A DNA stretch of 64,000 bases from DATKJY01 sp964540105 (GCA_964540105.1 CAZILL010000002.1:620001-684000); one strand, 5' to 3'; numbered from the stretch's first letter, positions 33,508-43,396 are shown. Made by a program: numbers and translations. Notes: a model not told the origin generated them from the sequence alone.

Positions 33508-35682
33508 ATGGCTACATTCAAGCTCGCCTTCGGAATTCACAATCACCAGCCGGTCGGCAACTTCGAAGCGGTTTTCGAAGAAGCGCACCAACGTGCCTAT
33601 GTGCCGTTCCTGCGTCTGCTTGATCGGTTTCCACATATCAGAACATCGCTTCATCAATCAGGAATTCTCTGGCGGTGGCAGGAGAAAGCGCATCCAGAGT
33701 ATTTCGAGTTAGTCGGCAAGCTTCTCGACCGCGGCCAGATTGAATTACTGACCGGTGGGTTCTACGAACCGATCCTGACGGCGATCCCTGAGCGCGATGG
33801 GTTGGGGCAGATTGGCATGCTTAGCCAGTATCTGCGCCGCCATTTCGAGGTAGAAGCGCGCGGCTTGTGGCTCACTGAGCGCGTCTGGGAGCCTCACCTG
33901 CCCAAGCTCCTGGCCAATGCCGGTGTAGAATTCCTGCCAGTGGATGACACCCACTTTCTGTTCACTGGCATGGAGCTGTCGCAGCTAACGGGGCCGTTCG
34001 TTACCGAGCATGAAGGGGAAACCGTGAAGCTCCTGCCGATTCAGAAACGACTTCGCTACCTGATACCGTTTGGCAAGGTCGACGAAGTCATAACAGAACT
34101 GAAGAGACAGGCGGAGCGGAGGCCGGACGGAATCGCAGTGTATGCCGATGACGGAGAAAAGTTCGGGGTTTGGCCGAAGACGTATGCGCACTGTTATGAG
34201 GATCGGTGGCTCGAGCAGTTCTTCGACGCGCTCGGTCGAAACGCTGACTGGCTCGAAGTCGTGCCGCTGCATGTCGCGGCCGACGCCAAGCCTGTTGGTC
34301 GAGTCTATCTGCCGTCGGCGTCGTACGAGGAGATGCTTCACTGGTCGTTGCCCCAGCACGCGTATGTCGAGTATGAGCAATTCGAGCATTGGTTGAAGGA
34401 TTCGGGGGAGTTCGAACGGTACGGTCGTTTTGTCCGGGGGGCGCACTGGCGGGCGTTCTTGGCGAAGTACGACGAAGCCAACCTGATGCACAAAAAGATG
34501 TTGTTTGTGTCTGATAAGCTTGCCGACGTGAGAAACAAGCCGGGTGTTGGCGAGGATGCACTGCGGGTAGCCCAGGATCGGCTGTACGCCTCGCAGTGTA
34601 ACTGTCCGTACTGGCACGGGGTTTTCGGAGGGCTTTATCTTCCGCACATTCGTCAGGCCGTCTATGGCGCGATGATCGAGGCGGACGCCGAACTAAGGCG
34701 AGTCTCAGGTGAGTCAGGTGTCCGATTCACTACTTTGGATTACGATGCCGACGGTTTCGATGAAGTCGTTGCACAGACGGAGAGCTTTGCGGCTGTTTTC
34801 GCTCCTGATCGAGGTGGAATTCTCCTTGATCTGGCCCTCAATAGACATGGCTTCGACCTGACTGATACCCTTACCCGTCGCCGGGAGGGATATCACCGGA
34901 AACTGGCTCAGGCCGTGACGGACAATTCCACGTCGCAGACAGCGTCGATCCACGATCTGGTGTTGGCCAAGGAGGCCGGTCTGTCGCGGGTTCTGATCGA
35001 GGATTGGTATCTGAAACGCTGTTTTATCGATCACTTTCTCGCGCGCGATACGACGCTTGAGTCGTTTCGGAGCGGGACGTTTCGCGATGACGGGGATTTC
35101 GTTTTGGAACCGTACGAATTCCAAATCCACGCCGCGAGAAATCAGGTCGTGCTTTCCCGCAATGGGCATGTCGGCGCGCATGACGGCCGAGCTGAGGTGA
35201 GAGTGGTGAAGAGGTTCTCGTTCGATGCTGTGTCGGAAGGTATCAGTGTCGAATACGACCTCTCGACGCGGGATCAGCGCAGCCTTGCGGTAGATTTCGC
35301 AGTAGAGAACAATTTCACGTTTCAGGCGGGGCACGCTGAAGATCGGTATATCGTCGTTGATAACACGCGCCCGTCGCCGTCGTATCTTGACGCCGTCGGG
35401 ATGCGACAGAAGGCTCATGGGCTGGCGATGGTCGATGAATATCGTGGTTTGGCAGCAGCGATCGCCACAGAACAGCCGGTTGAGTTCTGGTACATGCCGA
35501 TTTTCACCGTATCGCTTTCCGAAGGCGGGTTCGAAAAAGTGTATCAGGGGACCACGATTGTCAGCATCTATCATTTACAGCTGAGCGAGCGTCCCGTTCT
35601 CCTGAAAATGACGTTACACGCCGGCGCCATGCGGTCTGTTCTGGATAGTGTCTTCAGAACGAGTGCAGTAGCGGCGCGATAG
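33508..35682 (+). CDS. GH57 4-alpha-glucanotransferase/alpha-amylase
   Basis: 724 aa. An N-terminal GH57 (beta/alpha)7 barrel starts with LAFGIHNHQPVGNF (the HQP motif), has GGFYEPIL, and the catalytic nucleophile Glu124 in LTERVWEPHLP. The acid/base Asp214 is in VYADDGEKFG. These positions agree with the well-studied Thermococcus litoralis enzyme (Glu123, Asp214). A helical DUF1925-like segment and a C-terminal DUF1926-like beta domain (about 430-720) complete the family architecture. It acts on alpha-1,4-glucans such as glycogen or maltodextrin in the cytoplasm; no signal peptide is present. It may be co-transcribed with the MCE gene, although function does not link them. Confidence 0.93.
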   Translation: MATFKLAFGIHNHQPVGNFEAVFEEAHQRAYVPFLRLLDRFPHIRTSLHQSGILWRWQEKAHPEYFELVGKLLDRGQIELLTGGFYEPILTAIPERDGLGQIGMLSQYLRRHFEVEARGLWLTERVWEPHLPKLLANAGVEFLPVDDTHFLFTGMELSQLTGPFVTEHEGETVKLLPIQKRLRYLIPFGKVDEVITELKRQAERRPDGIAVYADDGEKFGVWPKTYAHCYEDRWLEQFFDALGRNADWLEVVPLHVAADAKPVGRVYLPSASYEEMLHWSLPQHAYVEYEQFEHWLKDSGEFERYGRFVRGAHWRAFLAKYDEANLMHKKMLFVSDKLADVRNKPGVGEDALRVAQDRLYASQCNCPYWHGVFGGLYLPHIRQAVYGAMIEADAELRRVSGESGVRFTTLDYDADGFDEVVAQTESFAAVFAPDRGGILLDLALNRHGFDLTDTLTRRREGYHRKLAQAVTDNSTSQTASIHDLVLAKEAGLSRVLIEDWYLKRCFIDHFLARDTTLESFRSGTFRDDGDFVLEPYEFQIHAARNQVVLSRNGHVGAHDGRAEVRVVKRFSFDAVSEGISVEYDLSTRDQRSLAVDFAVENNFTFQAGHAEDRYIVVDNTRPSPSYLDAVGMRQKAHGLAMVDEYRGLAAAIATEQPVEFWYMPIFTVSLSEGGFEKVYQGTTIVSIYHLQLSERPVLLKMTLHAGAMRSVLDSVFRTSAVAAR

Positions 35683-35707
35683 CGGGACTTCCGCCCTGTT
35701 GGAGCGA

Positions 35708-35753
35708 CGTGTCAGTTCACATCCGTGCCGAAGCAGGGACAAGAGCTGACACG
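35708..35753. repeat. Intergenic inverted repeat, copy 2
   Basis: CGTGTCAGTTC (35708-35718) pairs with GAGCTGACACG (35743-35753), 11 bp with one G-T pair. Compared with copy 1 (31456), the C/G pair next to TCAG has become T/A, a compensating change. Both copies have an ACAAGAG-like string in the loop. The element lies just after the GH57 stop codon. Confidence 0.6.
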
Positions 35754-35816
35754 ACCTACCGCCTTCTCGAATGATTCCACGATAAGAGGAGTGTTGAGGG
35801 TTTTCAGGGGCGGAGC

Positions 35817-36626
35817 ATGAGTCACGGCTTCGACACTAACAATTGCGTTGGCAATCGGACCCTCTCAGACTATCTTGGTCGCGTGCTCGGTGACGTTGTA
35901 CAGGTGATTCTGAAGGCGCGGAACTGCGTCGTGCTGACTGGGGCGGGGATCTCCGCCGAGTCCGGTGTGCCAACGTTTCGCGGTAAGGAAGGGCTGTGGG
36001 GGAAGTTTCGACCCGAAGAGCTGGCGACCATGGAGGCGTTCATGGCGAATCCCAAGATTGTCTGGGAGTGGTACAATTGGCGGCGCGATCTGATGGGCAA
36101 AGTGAAGCCGAACAAAGGGCATTACGCCCTCGTTGAATTGCGCAGCTGGTTTCAGCATTACACGCTCGTCACCCAGAACGTTGACAACCTGCATCGACTG
36201 GCCGGATCCGACGAGATTCTTGAATTACATGGCAATATCTATCGGAATATCTGCATGGATTGCAGGCAGCTCTTTGACGCTTCCGCCGAAATCGATCCCG
36301 CCGCAATCCCACGATGCAAACGATGTGGCGGCAAGATTCGCCCGGATGTCGTCTGGTTCGGAGAGATGCTCCCGACCGAAGTGATCGATGAGGCCTTTGA
36401 ACGTTCGGAAGAGGCTGACCTTTTCCTCAGCGTGGGGACATCGGCCCTTGTCCATCCGGCAGCAACGCTCCCCCTGGTCGCGAAGCGGAGAGGAGCGATC
36501 CTGATTGAAGTGAATCCGGAGGAAACTGCGCTCAGTGACATCGTGGACTACCGCTTTCCTTGTCCGTCGGGTGAGTTTCTTCCGCAGCTCATGACCGAGC
36601 TCAGGCAATCGACATGTGTGCATTAG
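35817..36626 (+). CDS. NAD-dependent protein deacylase, sirtuin class III (SIRT5/CobB type)
   Basis: 269 aa Sir2 enzyme that removes acyl groups from lysines using NAD. The NAD motif VVLTGAGISAESGVPTFRG, the TQNVDNLH loop, and the catalytic His in LELHGNIY are present. A zinc site is formed by CMDC and CKRC. The YNWR motif (Tyr and Arg as YxxR) marks the class III enzymes that prefer succinyl or malonyl groups. C-terminal VGTSALVHPAATL and IEVNPEETALS complete the fold. The first about 35 residues are an extension relative to CobB short forms, so a later start is possible. Confidence 0.92.
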   Translation: MSHGFDTNNCVGNRTLSDYLGRVLGDVVQVILKARNCVVLTGAGISAESGVPTFRGKEGLWGKFRPEELATMEAFMANPKIVWEWYNWRRDLMGKVKPNKGHYALVELRSWFQHYTLVTQNVDNLHRLAGSDEILELHGNIYRNICMDCRQLFDASAEIDPAAIPRCKRCGGKIRPDVVWFGEMLPTEVIDEAFERSEEADLFLSVGTSALVHPAATLPLVAKRRGAILIEVNPEETALSDIVDYRFPCPSGEFLPQLMTELRQSTCVH

Positions 36627-36687
36627 AACCGATCACCTTTGGAACTGAATCAGGGTATAATCAGAGCATGGTGGGACAAAGTCAGTT

Positions 36688-38892
36688 ATGACACGACGCG
36701 TGGTCGCAAGCACACTTAATGCGGTCGTTGCGCTTCTGGCGATCGTTCTGATCGGCGGGTGCGTGTATTACAACACGTTTTTCAACGCACGCAAGGCGTT
36801 CGACTCAGCGGAATCACAGCGTCGCAAGACCGGACAGTCAAAACAACCCGGCTACACCACGGCGATCGAGAAATCGCTCAAGGTCGTGGATTTTTCTCCT
36901 AACTCGAAATGGTACGATGACGCTCTATATGTTCTGGGAGTGTCGTACTTCCATACCGGACAGTTCTACAAAGCGGAGCGACGTTTCCGCGAGCTCATGA
37001 CGAATTATCCGACATCAAAATACGCCAAGGAGTCCAATCTTTACCTGGCCAAGACGAAACTGGAACTGGGCGAGCTGAAAGAGGCAATTGATGTCTTCAA
37101 CGAAATCTTTCAGGCCGGTTACGATCGCCCGATGAAGGCCGAGGCCGCCATGGCGCTTGGACGGTACCACAACGATCTGAAGGACTACGTTGAAGCGGAG
37201 CGCTACTTTATAGCGGTGCGGGATTCACTTGGAAACGACATCGAGAGAAGAGAGGCCCAGCGCTTTATGGCGGATAACTATTTCACTTCCTTCCGCTTTC
37301 AGGACGCCTTAAGTGCGTATCTTCAATTGCTCGGCATGGAGCTCGAAAAGAACGATCGTTATCTGGCGTTGTATCGTGCGGCGGTCTGCTCGTACCGTCT
37401 GCAGCGCATCGCCGTCGGCCAGGACTATCTGAACACCCTCGCCAGGGACCAGCTATACTACGACTCGCTCGGCGTACTTCAGCTGACTCTGGCTGAAGGA
37501 TACGAGTATACGGGTGATCTCGATCAGGCCGAGTACACCTACAATGAAGTGGCGACCAAGACAACTAACAAGAACTGGGAGGCCAAGGCATATTATCGCC
37601 TCGGGCTTATCTATCAGTATGACTACGATGATCTGAGAAGCGCCAAGCGCTACTATGACAAGGCATCGCAGGCGAGTTCGTTCGTCGAGGAAGGCAAGGA
37701 AGCTATTCAGCGATCGACCGACATCAGCAAGCTCGACACTTTTGCCCTAGAGTATCAGCGAGATACTTCCGCCACTGCGGATACGTCGCTCGCGATCGAA
37801 AAATTGAAGGAGCGGATCAATTCAGCGGCGCGCACCCAGTACATGCTGGCCGAGCTCTACTGGTTTCAGCTAAACAAACCGGATTCCGCCATCAATGAAT
37901 TGAAGTATCTGATCGATCGCTTTCCCCAGTCACAGATTGCGCCCAAGGCAATTATTGCTTTGTCCCAGATGTATCGGGACTATTTGGCTGACACGGTCGT
38001 GGCTGATTCAATCCTGAGGTCGGTACCGGCCAATTATCCGCGATCGGATTTCGTGTCTGTGGCGAACGAATTACTTGGGCTCAAAGGAACGGAATCGGAC
38101 ACAGGCTACGCTCAGCAGTACTTTACACGGGCAGAGAATTTTCTCGTGGATACGAAGAATATTGATTCCGCGCGCTACTACTACCAGTATGTGGCCGACA
38201 GCTTTCCCGAGTCAGATCTGAACGTCCGTGCCCGCTATAATCTCATCTGGGTGAAGGAAAACTACGAGAGCCCGGGAGATTCCTCGGTGATCAAGGCGTA
38301 TCGCCAGTTCGTCGATTCCTTTCCAGCAGTCCCTCAGGCGCGCGAGATCACGGCACGATTGAACCGGATAGATGCACTTGCGAAGCAGAAGCCCAGGGAG
38401 AAGAAAGAGGAGCAAGAAGGATCGCCTCAGGACAGCGCGGCCGCGGGTTTTTCCGACACGCTCGCACAGCAGGCTCCGGATACGACCTTCGGCTCATCGG
38501 GTCTGACTGAGAAACTTGAATCACTCTACGCGGGGCCAAGAGGAGAGAAACTGATTCTTCTGGAATTACCCCCTATTGAGACACAGGTCCCGTTCGAGTT
38601 TCCTCCTGAAGCGTACAACCAGCCGCAGACGGAGTATACCTGCGCGTTCCAGATCCTGCTTGATTACTCCGGCAGAGTTATCGATGATGTTCTGAAGCAG
38701 CCTTCAGGCAATAGCGAGATTGACCGGCGCGCAGATCTTACGATACGATCCATGACATTTAATCCCGCCGACGTTTCCGGGCAGGAGTCAAGAAAGGCAG
38801 CCGGACTCGAGAACGCGCCGTCGACCGTGGATCCGCGCGGAAAGTGGTATGTGTACAAGTACGTGATACAGAAGCCGAGGCAGTTGCGATGA
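36688..38892 (+). CDS. TPR outer-membrane lipoprotein with TonB-C-like end
   Basis: 734 aa. A lipoprotein signal (LNAVVALLAIVLIGGC, lipobox Cys at about residue 25) is followed by at least ten TPR-like repeats similar to those of YbgF/BamD (YVLGVSYFHTGQFYKAERRFRELMTNYPTSKYA and others), a Lys/Glu-rich linker, then a TonB C-terminal-like domain (about 650-730; LLDYSGRVIDDVLKQPSG, RADLTIRSMTFNPA). Probably a periplasm-facing scaffold for envelope assembly. A perfect -10 TATAAT (36656-36661) lies upstream. The stop overlaps pyrK by ATGA, an unexpected partner. Confidence 0.8.
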   Translation: MTRRVVASTLNAVVALLAIVLIGGCVYYNTFFNARKAFDSAESQRRKTGQSKQPGYTTAIEKSLKVVDFSPNSKWYDDALYVLGVSYFHTGQFYKAERRFRELMTNYPTSKYAKESNLYLAKTKLELGELKEAIDVFNEIFQAGYDRPMKAEAAMALGRYHNDLKDYVEAERYFIAVRDSLGNDIERREAQRFMADNYFTSFRFQDALSAYLQLLGMELEKNDRYLALYRAAVCSYRLQRIAVGQDYLNTLARDQLYYDSLGVLQLTLAEGYEYTGDLDQAEYTYNEVATKTTNKNWEAKAYYRLGLIYQYDYDDLRSAKRYYDKASQASSFVEEGKEAIQRSTDISKLDTFALEYQRDTSATADTSLAIEKLKERINSAARTQYMLAELYWFQLNKPDSAINELKYLIDRFPQSQIAPKAIIALSQMYRDYLADTVVADSILRSVPANYPRSDFVSVANELLGLKGTESDTGYAQQYFTRAENFLVDTKNIDSARYYYQYVADSFPESDLNVRARYNLIWVKENYESPGDSSVIKAYRQFVDSFPAVPQAREITARLNRIDALAKQKPREKKEEQEGSPQDSAAAGFSDTLAQQAPDTTFGSSGLTEKLESLYAGPRGEKLILLELPPIETQVPFEFPPEAYNQPQTEYTCAFQILLDYSGRVIDDVLKQPSGNSEIDRRADLTIRSMTFNPADVSGQESRKAAGLENAPSTVDPRGKWYVYKYVIQKPRQLR

Positions 38893-39683
38893 ATCACCCG
38901 TCGTGTGAAGAAACGGTCGTCGTCAAGAAACGTGACCTTCACCACGGATACTATTCAATGCTCCTTGGCCCGTATTCGCGCGCGGGCGAGTGTCGACCGG
39001 GGAGTTTTCTCCATCTACGGCTGCCATCGACAAATCTGCTTTTCCGGCGTGCGATGTCGGTGGCGAATGTCGACCCGCCTCGACGGCTGGTCGAGATCAT
39101 TTTTAGGGTCCTCGGAAGAGGAACAGCGGCGCTCGCGCTCCTCGGCCGCGGAGACAGGATCGATCTACTCGGACCACTCGGGATTCCGTTTGCTATGCCG
39201 AAGAGGGACGAACATGTCATCATGGTCGCGGGCGGCGTTGGCTTCCCGCCCCTGCTTTTTCTCACTAAGGCCATTCTCAGCCGGAAGCATGATGCCCAGA
39301 GGATCGATTTCTTCTATGGCGGGAAGACCGAGGGAGATCTGGTCGAACGAGCACGGATCAAGAAGCTGGGAGTGAACTTTCACGCCACGACCGACGACGG
39401 CTCACTCGGTACCCGCGGCTATATCACGGGACCGGCAGAGCAATTCATCAAGAGTCAGTCGGGCAAGAAGCTTCGCATGTATGCCTGCGGGCCGGAGGCG
39501 ATGCTGAAAGCAGCCAACGATCTGGGTCTGTGCTACAAGATAGCAGGACAGGTATCGCTCGAAGCGCCCATGCCGTGCGGTATTGGCGTGTGCCTCGGTT
39601 GTGTTGTCCCGTTGACGGTGGGCGGTTACGCTCGAGTCTGTTGCGAGGGGCCAGTCTTCAATATCGGCGAGGTGAGATTGTGA
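38889..39683 (+). CDS. pyrK: Dihydroorotate dehydrogenase electron-transfer subunit PyrK
   Basis: 264 aa FAD/[2Fe-2S] subunit passing electrons from PyrD to NAD. FAD motif FRRAMSVANVD, NAD-binding VAGGVGFPPLLFLT, and the cluster cysteines in CGIGVCLGCVVP plus Cys in ARVCCEGP. The family order is exact. ATG 38889 overlaps the previous stop by four bases. The stop overlaps the pyrD start (GTGA), so all three are translationally coupled. Some family members are misnamed as sulfide dehydrogenase subunits; the pyrD neighbour settles it. Confidence 0.93.
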   Translation: MNHPSCEETVVVKKRDLHHGYYSMLLGPYSRAGECRPGSFLHLRLPSTNLLFRRAMSVANVDPPRRLVEIIFRVLGRGTAALALLGRGDRIDLLGPLGIPFAMPKRDEHVIMVAGGVGFPPLLFLTKAILSRKHDAQRIDFFYGGKTEGDLVERARIKKLGVNFHATTDDGSLGTRGYITGPAEQFIKSQSGKKLRMYACGPEAMLKAANDLGLCYKIAGQVSLEAPMPCGIGVCLGCVVPLTVGGYARVCCEGPVFNIGEVRL

Positions 39684-40597
39684 AACCGGACCTGAGAGTA
39701 ATGATCGCAGGAGTTGAATTTGCGAATCCGATCATGACCGCCTCAGGCTGCTGTGGCTACGGGGAAGAACTGGCAACGGTGTTCCCGCTATCCAAACTCG
39801 GAGCGTTGGTCACCAAGTCGATCACACTCAAGCCACGCGAGGGCCATCCCCCTCCACGCACGGCTGAGACGGCTTCAGGGATGCTCAACGCGATCGGACT
39901 GGCCAACGTCGGAATTGATCGTTTCATAGCGGACAAGATCCCATTTCTGGAAAAACAGAAGACGAGGATCATTGTCAATGTCGCTGGTTCGACGCTCCAG
40001 GAATATGTCGAGGTCTGCTCGCGACTGAATGACATCGAGCGGGTCGATATGATCGAGCTCAACATCAGTTGCCCCAATGTTGACAAGGGCGGGATAGAGT
40101 TCGGGGCCGATCCGGTCATGACCGAGCGATCACTCTCCGCAGTCAAGAAAGTGTTCAGCCGGCCGGTCATCGCCAAGCTGGGGCCGAACGTGACCAGCAT
40201 TGTCGCCATAGCGCAGGCAGCGGAGCAAGGGGGGGCGGATGCCTTCGCCATCATGAATTCAGCCTTCGGCACGGCGATCGATATAGAAACCTGGCGGCCC
40301 CGCTTGACGAACAACAAGGGAGGACTGACCGGTCCGGCGATCAAGCCGATTGCGCTGGCAATGGTGGATGCGGTCTACAGTAAATGCCGGCTCCCCATCA
40401 TTGGTATCGGCGGCATCGCCACGGCAGCTGACGTCGTCGAGTTCCTCCTGGTTGGGGCGACGTCTATTCAGGTGGGAACGGCGCTATTTGTTGAGCCTGA
40501 CGCGCCCGTGAAGATTGTGGCCGGGCTAACAGAGTACATGAAACGCAAGCAATTGCACAGTGTTGCAGATATTGTCGGTAAAGTAAGGAAATACTAA
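39680..40597 (+). CDS. pyrD: Dihydroorotate dehydrogenase, class 1B catalytic subunit
   Basis: 305 aa FMN enzyme of pyrimidine synthesis. SKLGALVTKSITLKPREGHPPPR, NAIGLANVGIDRF and the catalytic loop with Cys in LNISCPNVDKGG show the class 1 type with the 1B neighbour PyrK. IIGIGGIATAADVVEFLLVGATSIQVGTALF is the FMN phosphate site. GTG 39680 is used. An upstream start in the same frame would overlap pyrK by 150 bases. pyrF begins at the last base of the stop codon. Confidence 0.95.
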   Translation: MKPDLRVMIAGVEFANPIMTASGCCGYGEELATVFPLSKLGALVTKSITLKPREGHPPPRTAETASGMLNAIGLANVGIDRFIADKIPFLEKQKTRIIVNVAGSTLQEYVEVCSRLNDIERVDMIELNISCPNVDKGGIEFGADPVMTERSLSAVKKVFSRPVIAKLGPNVTSIVAIAQAAEQGGADAFAIMNSAFGTAIDIETWRPRLTNNKGGLTGPAIKPIALAMVDAVYSKCRLPIIGIGGIATAADVVEFLLVGATSIQVGTALFVEPDAPVKIVAGLTEYMKRKQLHSVADIVGKVRKY

Positions 40598-41466
40598 TGC
40601 CAGTTCTCAAGAATCTCCAGAAGATACAACAGAAGAATCGCTCCATGATTTGCCTCGGACTCGATCTCGATCCCAAGAAGATGCCTGGGGAGTTCGCGAC
40701 AAGCATAAAGGGGATGTTCGACTACGCTCATCGAATCATCGATGCCACTTCTGATCAGGTCTGCGCTTACAAGCCGAACCTCGCCTTCTATGAGGGGCTT
40801 GGACCCGAGGGGTTATCGCTCCTGCGGCTGATTCGCGATCGCATTCCGGAAGAGATTCCGGTTATCATGGATGGTAAACGCGGTGATATTGGCAACACGG
40901 CGACCTATTATGCCGAATCGCTCTTCGATCGCTTTCGTGGGGACTGGGTAACGCTGAATCCGTACATGGGCTATGACTCCCTCCGTCCGTTTCTTGAGTA
41001 CAAAGAGAAAGGAGTCTTCGTGCTCTGCCTGACATCCAATACGGGAGCAAAGGATTTTCAGCTGCTCGAAGTTGAGGGGAAGGCTTTGTACAAGGTGGTT
41101 GCCGAGAAGGTCAATTACTGGAACAAGGAGCAGAATTGCGGATTAGTTGTCGGCGCCACGCATCCCGAGCAATTGCGGGACATCCGCGCGATAGCGGGGG
41201 ATATGCCACTCCTGATACCGGGCGTGGGCGCACAGGGTGGTTCGCTCGAAGAGGCGGCAACTCTCGGAACTGACAATTTCCGCAAGACGGCGGTCATCAA
41301 TGTGTCGCGGTCGGTCCTCTATGCCTCAACCGATAAAGACTTCGCGGCCAGAGCGCGTGCGGAACTGGAGCGACTCAATGGCACGGTAGCTACTTTGCGC
41401 GCATCGGTTGCAAGACCGGAGCCGGAGATTCCTGTTATCGATGTACCACCGGCCACGACTCCTTAG
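40597..41466 (+). CDS. pyrF: Orotidine-5'-phosphate decarboxylase (type 2)
   Basis: 289 aa, last step of UMP synthesis. The catalytic DxKxxD-type loop is MDGKRGDIGNT, with substrate motifs YKPNLAFYE and NPYMGYDSLRP. The long form with LTSNTGAKDFQ is the PyrF type 2 family seen in actinobacteria and several other phyla. The last about 25 residues are a Pro-rich tail. The start shares a base with the pyrD stop. Last of the coupled pyr genes. Confidence 0.95.
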   Translation: MPVLKNLQKIQQKNRSMICLGLDLDPKKMPGEFATSIKGMFDYAHRIIDATSDQVCAYKPNLAFYEGLGPEGLSLLRLIRDRIPEEIPVIMDGKRGDIGNTATYYAESLFDRFRGDWVTLNPYMGYDSLRPFLEYKEKGVFVLCLTSNTGAKDFQLLEVEGKALYKVVAEKVNYWNKEQNCGLVVGATHPEQLRDIRAIAGDMPLLIPGVGAQGGSLEEAATLGTDNFRKTAVINVSRSVLYASTDKDFAARARAELERLNGTVATLRASVARPEPEIPVIDVPPATTP

Positions 41467-41515
41467 ATCTGATCCACAGCCTCGATTCGACCGATCGTTC
41501 AAGGCAGTCCGGCCC

Positions 41516-43360
41516 ATGATTTCCCTTTCGACGATAAGCCGCCGCCTACCGCATGGCTGGCTGGGGCTCCTTGCTCTGTTCCAACTGGCGGACCTGATTA
41601 TCAGCCGTTGGCATATACCGGCGGCAGTCTGGGAGCCTCGCATCTTTGTGCTGTCCGTCCTGCTCAGCATCATGCTCTTTCTTTTCCTGGAGATTGTCAG
41701 GCGCCTCCTGCATCGAGTCGTAAGCCTTATCTGGGTCATCACTGTTTCCTTCATATTGGCGTTTCTCCTGACGGCCAGCGCGATCACCTATGCGGAGTTT
41801 GGTGAATACGTGACTCGTTCGATGATACAGTTTGTTTCCAACAATCCGCTCTATTTGACCACGTTCGTTCGCACGTACCTGTTGAATGTTAACGCCGTCG
41901 GTTTTCTGATCCTCTGGGGCCTTGTAGTCTGGGTGTGGATACCGTCCGGCCGGCGGATTCCTATCCGATCGCGGAAGCTCGCTCTCGCGGCCTGCTTTCT
42001 TTCGGGAGCATGTTATCTGATCATTCTCAATCAGGCGCGACTTGAGTTCAAGGGGAGGCACATTTCCATCGATACGTCGGCCGCGCTGGCGCTCAAGAAT
42101 CCGAGTCGGAGCGGACCATTGGCGGCCGTCAAGAGGCTCTCCGTGTCTCCCTTCGCTCCCCACGACAGTCTCGCGATCATCTTGGTTATCAACGAGTCAT
42201 TCGGTGTGAAAGCCTTCTCTCCGAACCAGTCGAATGATACAACCATGCCCTTCCTGCAGAACTGGATAGCAAGTGAGTCGCGGCAGTTTGTCGTGTTTCG
42301 AAATGCGTTCACGAATTCGAGCGCGACGGACGTCAGCATGAGTTCGTTGCTGACCGGGGTGGCGCCATATGAAACGAGTCGCAAACTTCACACGATGCCG
42401 TTAGTGTGGGACTGGGCGCGAGCAGCCGGCTTTCGAACGATGTTCGTCAGCGCGCAGTTTTTTGGCTGGGCTAATCTTGAAAGTTTCTATCAGACCCCCG
42501 GCCCAGACCTGTTCCTTCCGGCTGAGAAGGTTGGCGGCGAGGCAATCAATGACGCCGGAATCGACGAGATCGACGCCATGCGGGTCTTTTGCCGCGAGAT
42601 CGGAAAGCTCTCCAGAGATTCTTCTTTCCTCGCCGTCTACAATTCTAATGCTCTCCACTATCCGGTCCAACAGAGCAGCCCTCATCTGCCGCCAATGATT
42701 GCGTCGGCTTCTCGCTATCTGCAAGGCGCTCGGATTCTCGATGAATCGCTGAAAGAACTGCACGACAATTTGCTGAGCGACAGTCTGCTGGCGAACGCAC
42801 TCATCATCGTCACCTCCGATCACGGAGACACCGATAGTCTCGTGCACGGAAGGCTGCACCGGCTCTATAATTTCTATGACGAGATCATGCGCATTCCACT
42901 TCTCGTGCGTGTTCCGTCACGATGGCTCGTGGAACAGCCCGAGCGCGTCGAGCAGTTGAGGGCCAATGGCGATAGGATCGTGGCCAATCTCGACATTGTT
43001 CCGACGCTGGTCGATCTCCTGGGGGGGAGCGCCCTCACCGATACAAACAATCTGTATGCCGAGATGCGGGGACAATCGTTATTCAAACCGGTATCTGTTG
43101 AACGAGTCAGCATTGCCCTGAACACGAATGATATCAGGCAATGGGATCATGAAGGGTTCGGAATCTTTTGGGAGCGTAGGCGATTTGTCTATTCCGATCT
43201 TGAAGGGGCTCGCCTGTTCGATGTGAGCGGCGATCCGCTCCAGCGGGTCGATATCTGGCCCACCGCAAGCGATTCGGTGAAGTCGTTCATCGCGGGGATA
43301 ATCGACAGCACGTTTCAACTTCGGCGAATGTATCGAGAGAAGACCGACACACAACAATGA
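41516..43360 (+). CDS. Membrane sulfatase-fold transferase (LTA synthase/EptA-like)
   Basis: 614 aa. Five N-terminal membrane helices (about residues 10-170; LLALFQLADLIISRW, IFVLSVLLSIMLFLFL, LIWVITVSFILAFLLT, others) are followed by an extracytoplasmic alkaline phosphatase-superfamily domain. Motifs: ILVINESFG (metal site Glu), the nucleophile region NSSATDVSMSSLLTG (Thr as likely nucleophile), ALIIVTSDHGDTDSLVHG (Asp/His site). By family it transfers phosphoethanolamine or phosphoglycerol to an envelope lipid or glycan; the donor is unknown. ATG 41516 is preferred over TTG 41408, which would overlap pyrF. Convergent with the GNAT gene. Confidence 0.82.
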   Translation: MISLSTISRRLPHGWLGLLALFQLADLIISRWHIPAAVWEPRIFVLSVLLSIMLFLFLEIVRRLLHRVVSLIWVITVSFILAFLLTASAITYAEFGEYVTRSMIQFVSNNPLYLTTFVRTYLLNVNAVGFLILWGLVVWVWIPSGRRIPIRSRKLALAACFLSGACYLIILNQARLEFKGRHISIDTSAALALKNPSRSGPLAAVKRLSVSPFAPHDSLAIILVINESFGVKAFSPNQSNDTTMPFLQNWIASESRQFVVFRNAFTNSSATDVSMSSLLTGVAPYETSRKLHTMPLVWDWARAAGFRTMFVSAQFFGWANLESFYQTPGPDLFLPAEKVGGEAINDAGIDEIDAMRVFCREIGKLSRDSSFLAVYNSNALHYPVQQSSPHLPPMIASASRYLQGARILDESLKELHDNLLSDSLLANALIIVTSDHGDTDSLVHGRLHRLYNFYDEIMRIPLLVRVPSRWLVEQPERVEQLRANGDRIVANLDIVPTLVDLLGGSALTDTNNLYAEMRGQSLFKPVSVERVSIALNTNDIRQWDHEGFGIFWERRRFVYSDLEGARLFDVSGDPLQRVDIWPTASDSVKSFIAGIIDSTFQLRRMYREKTDTQQ

Positions 43361-43396
43361 TCTTCTTGTGGCTGAGGCATGACAGCCGGAAGGGGA

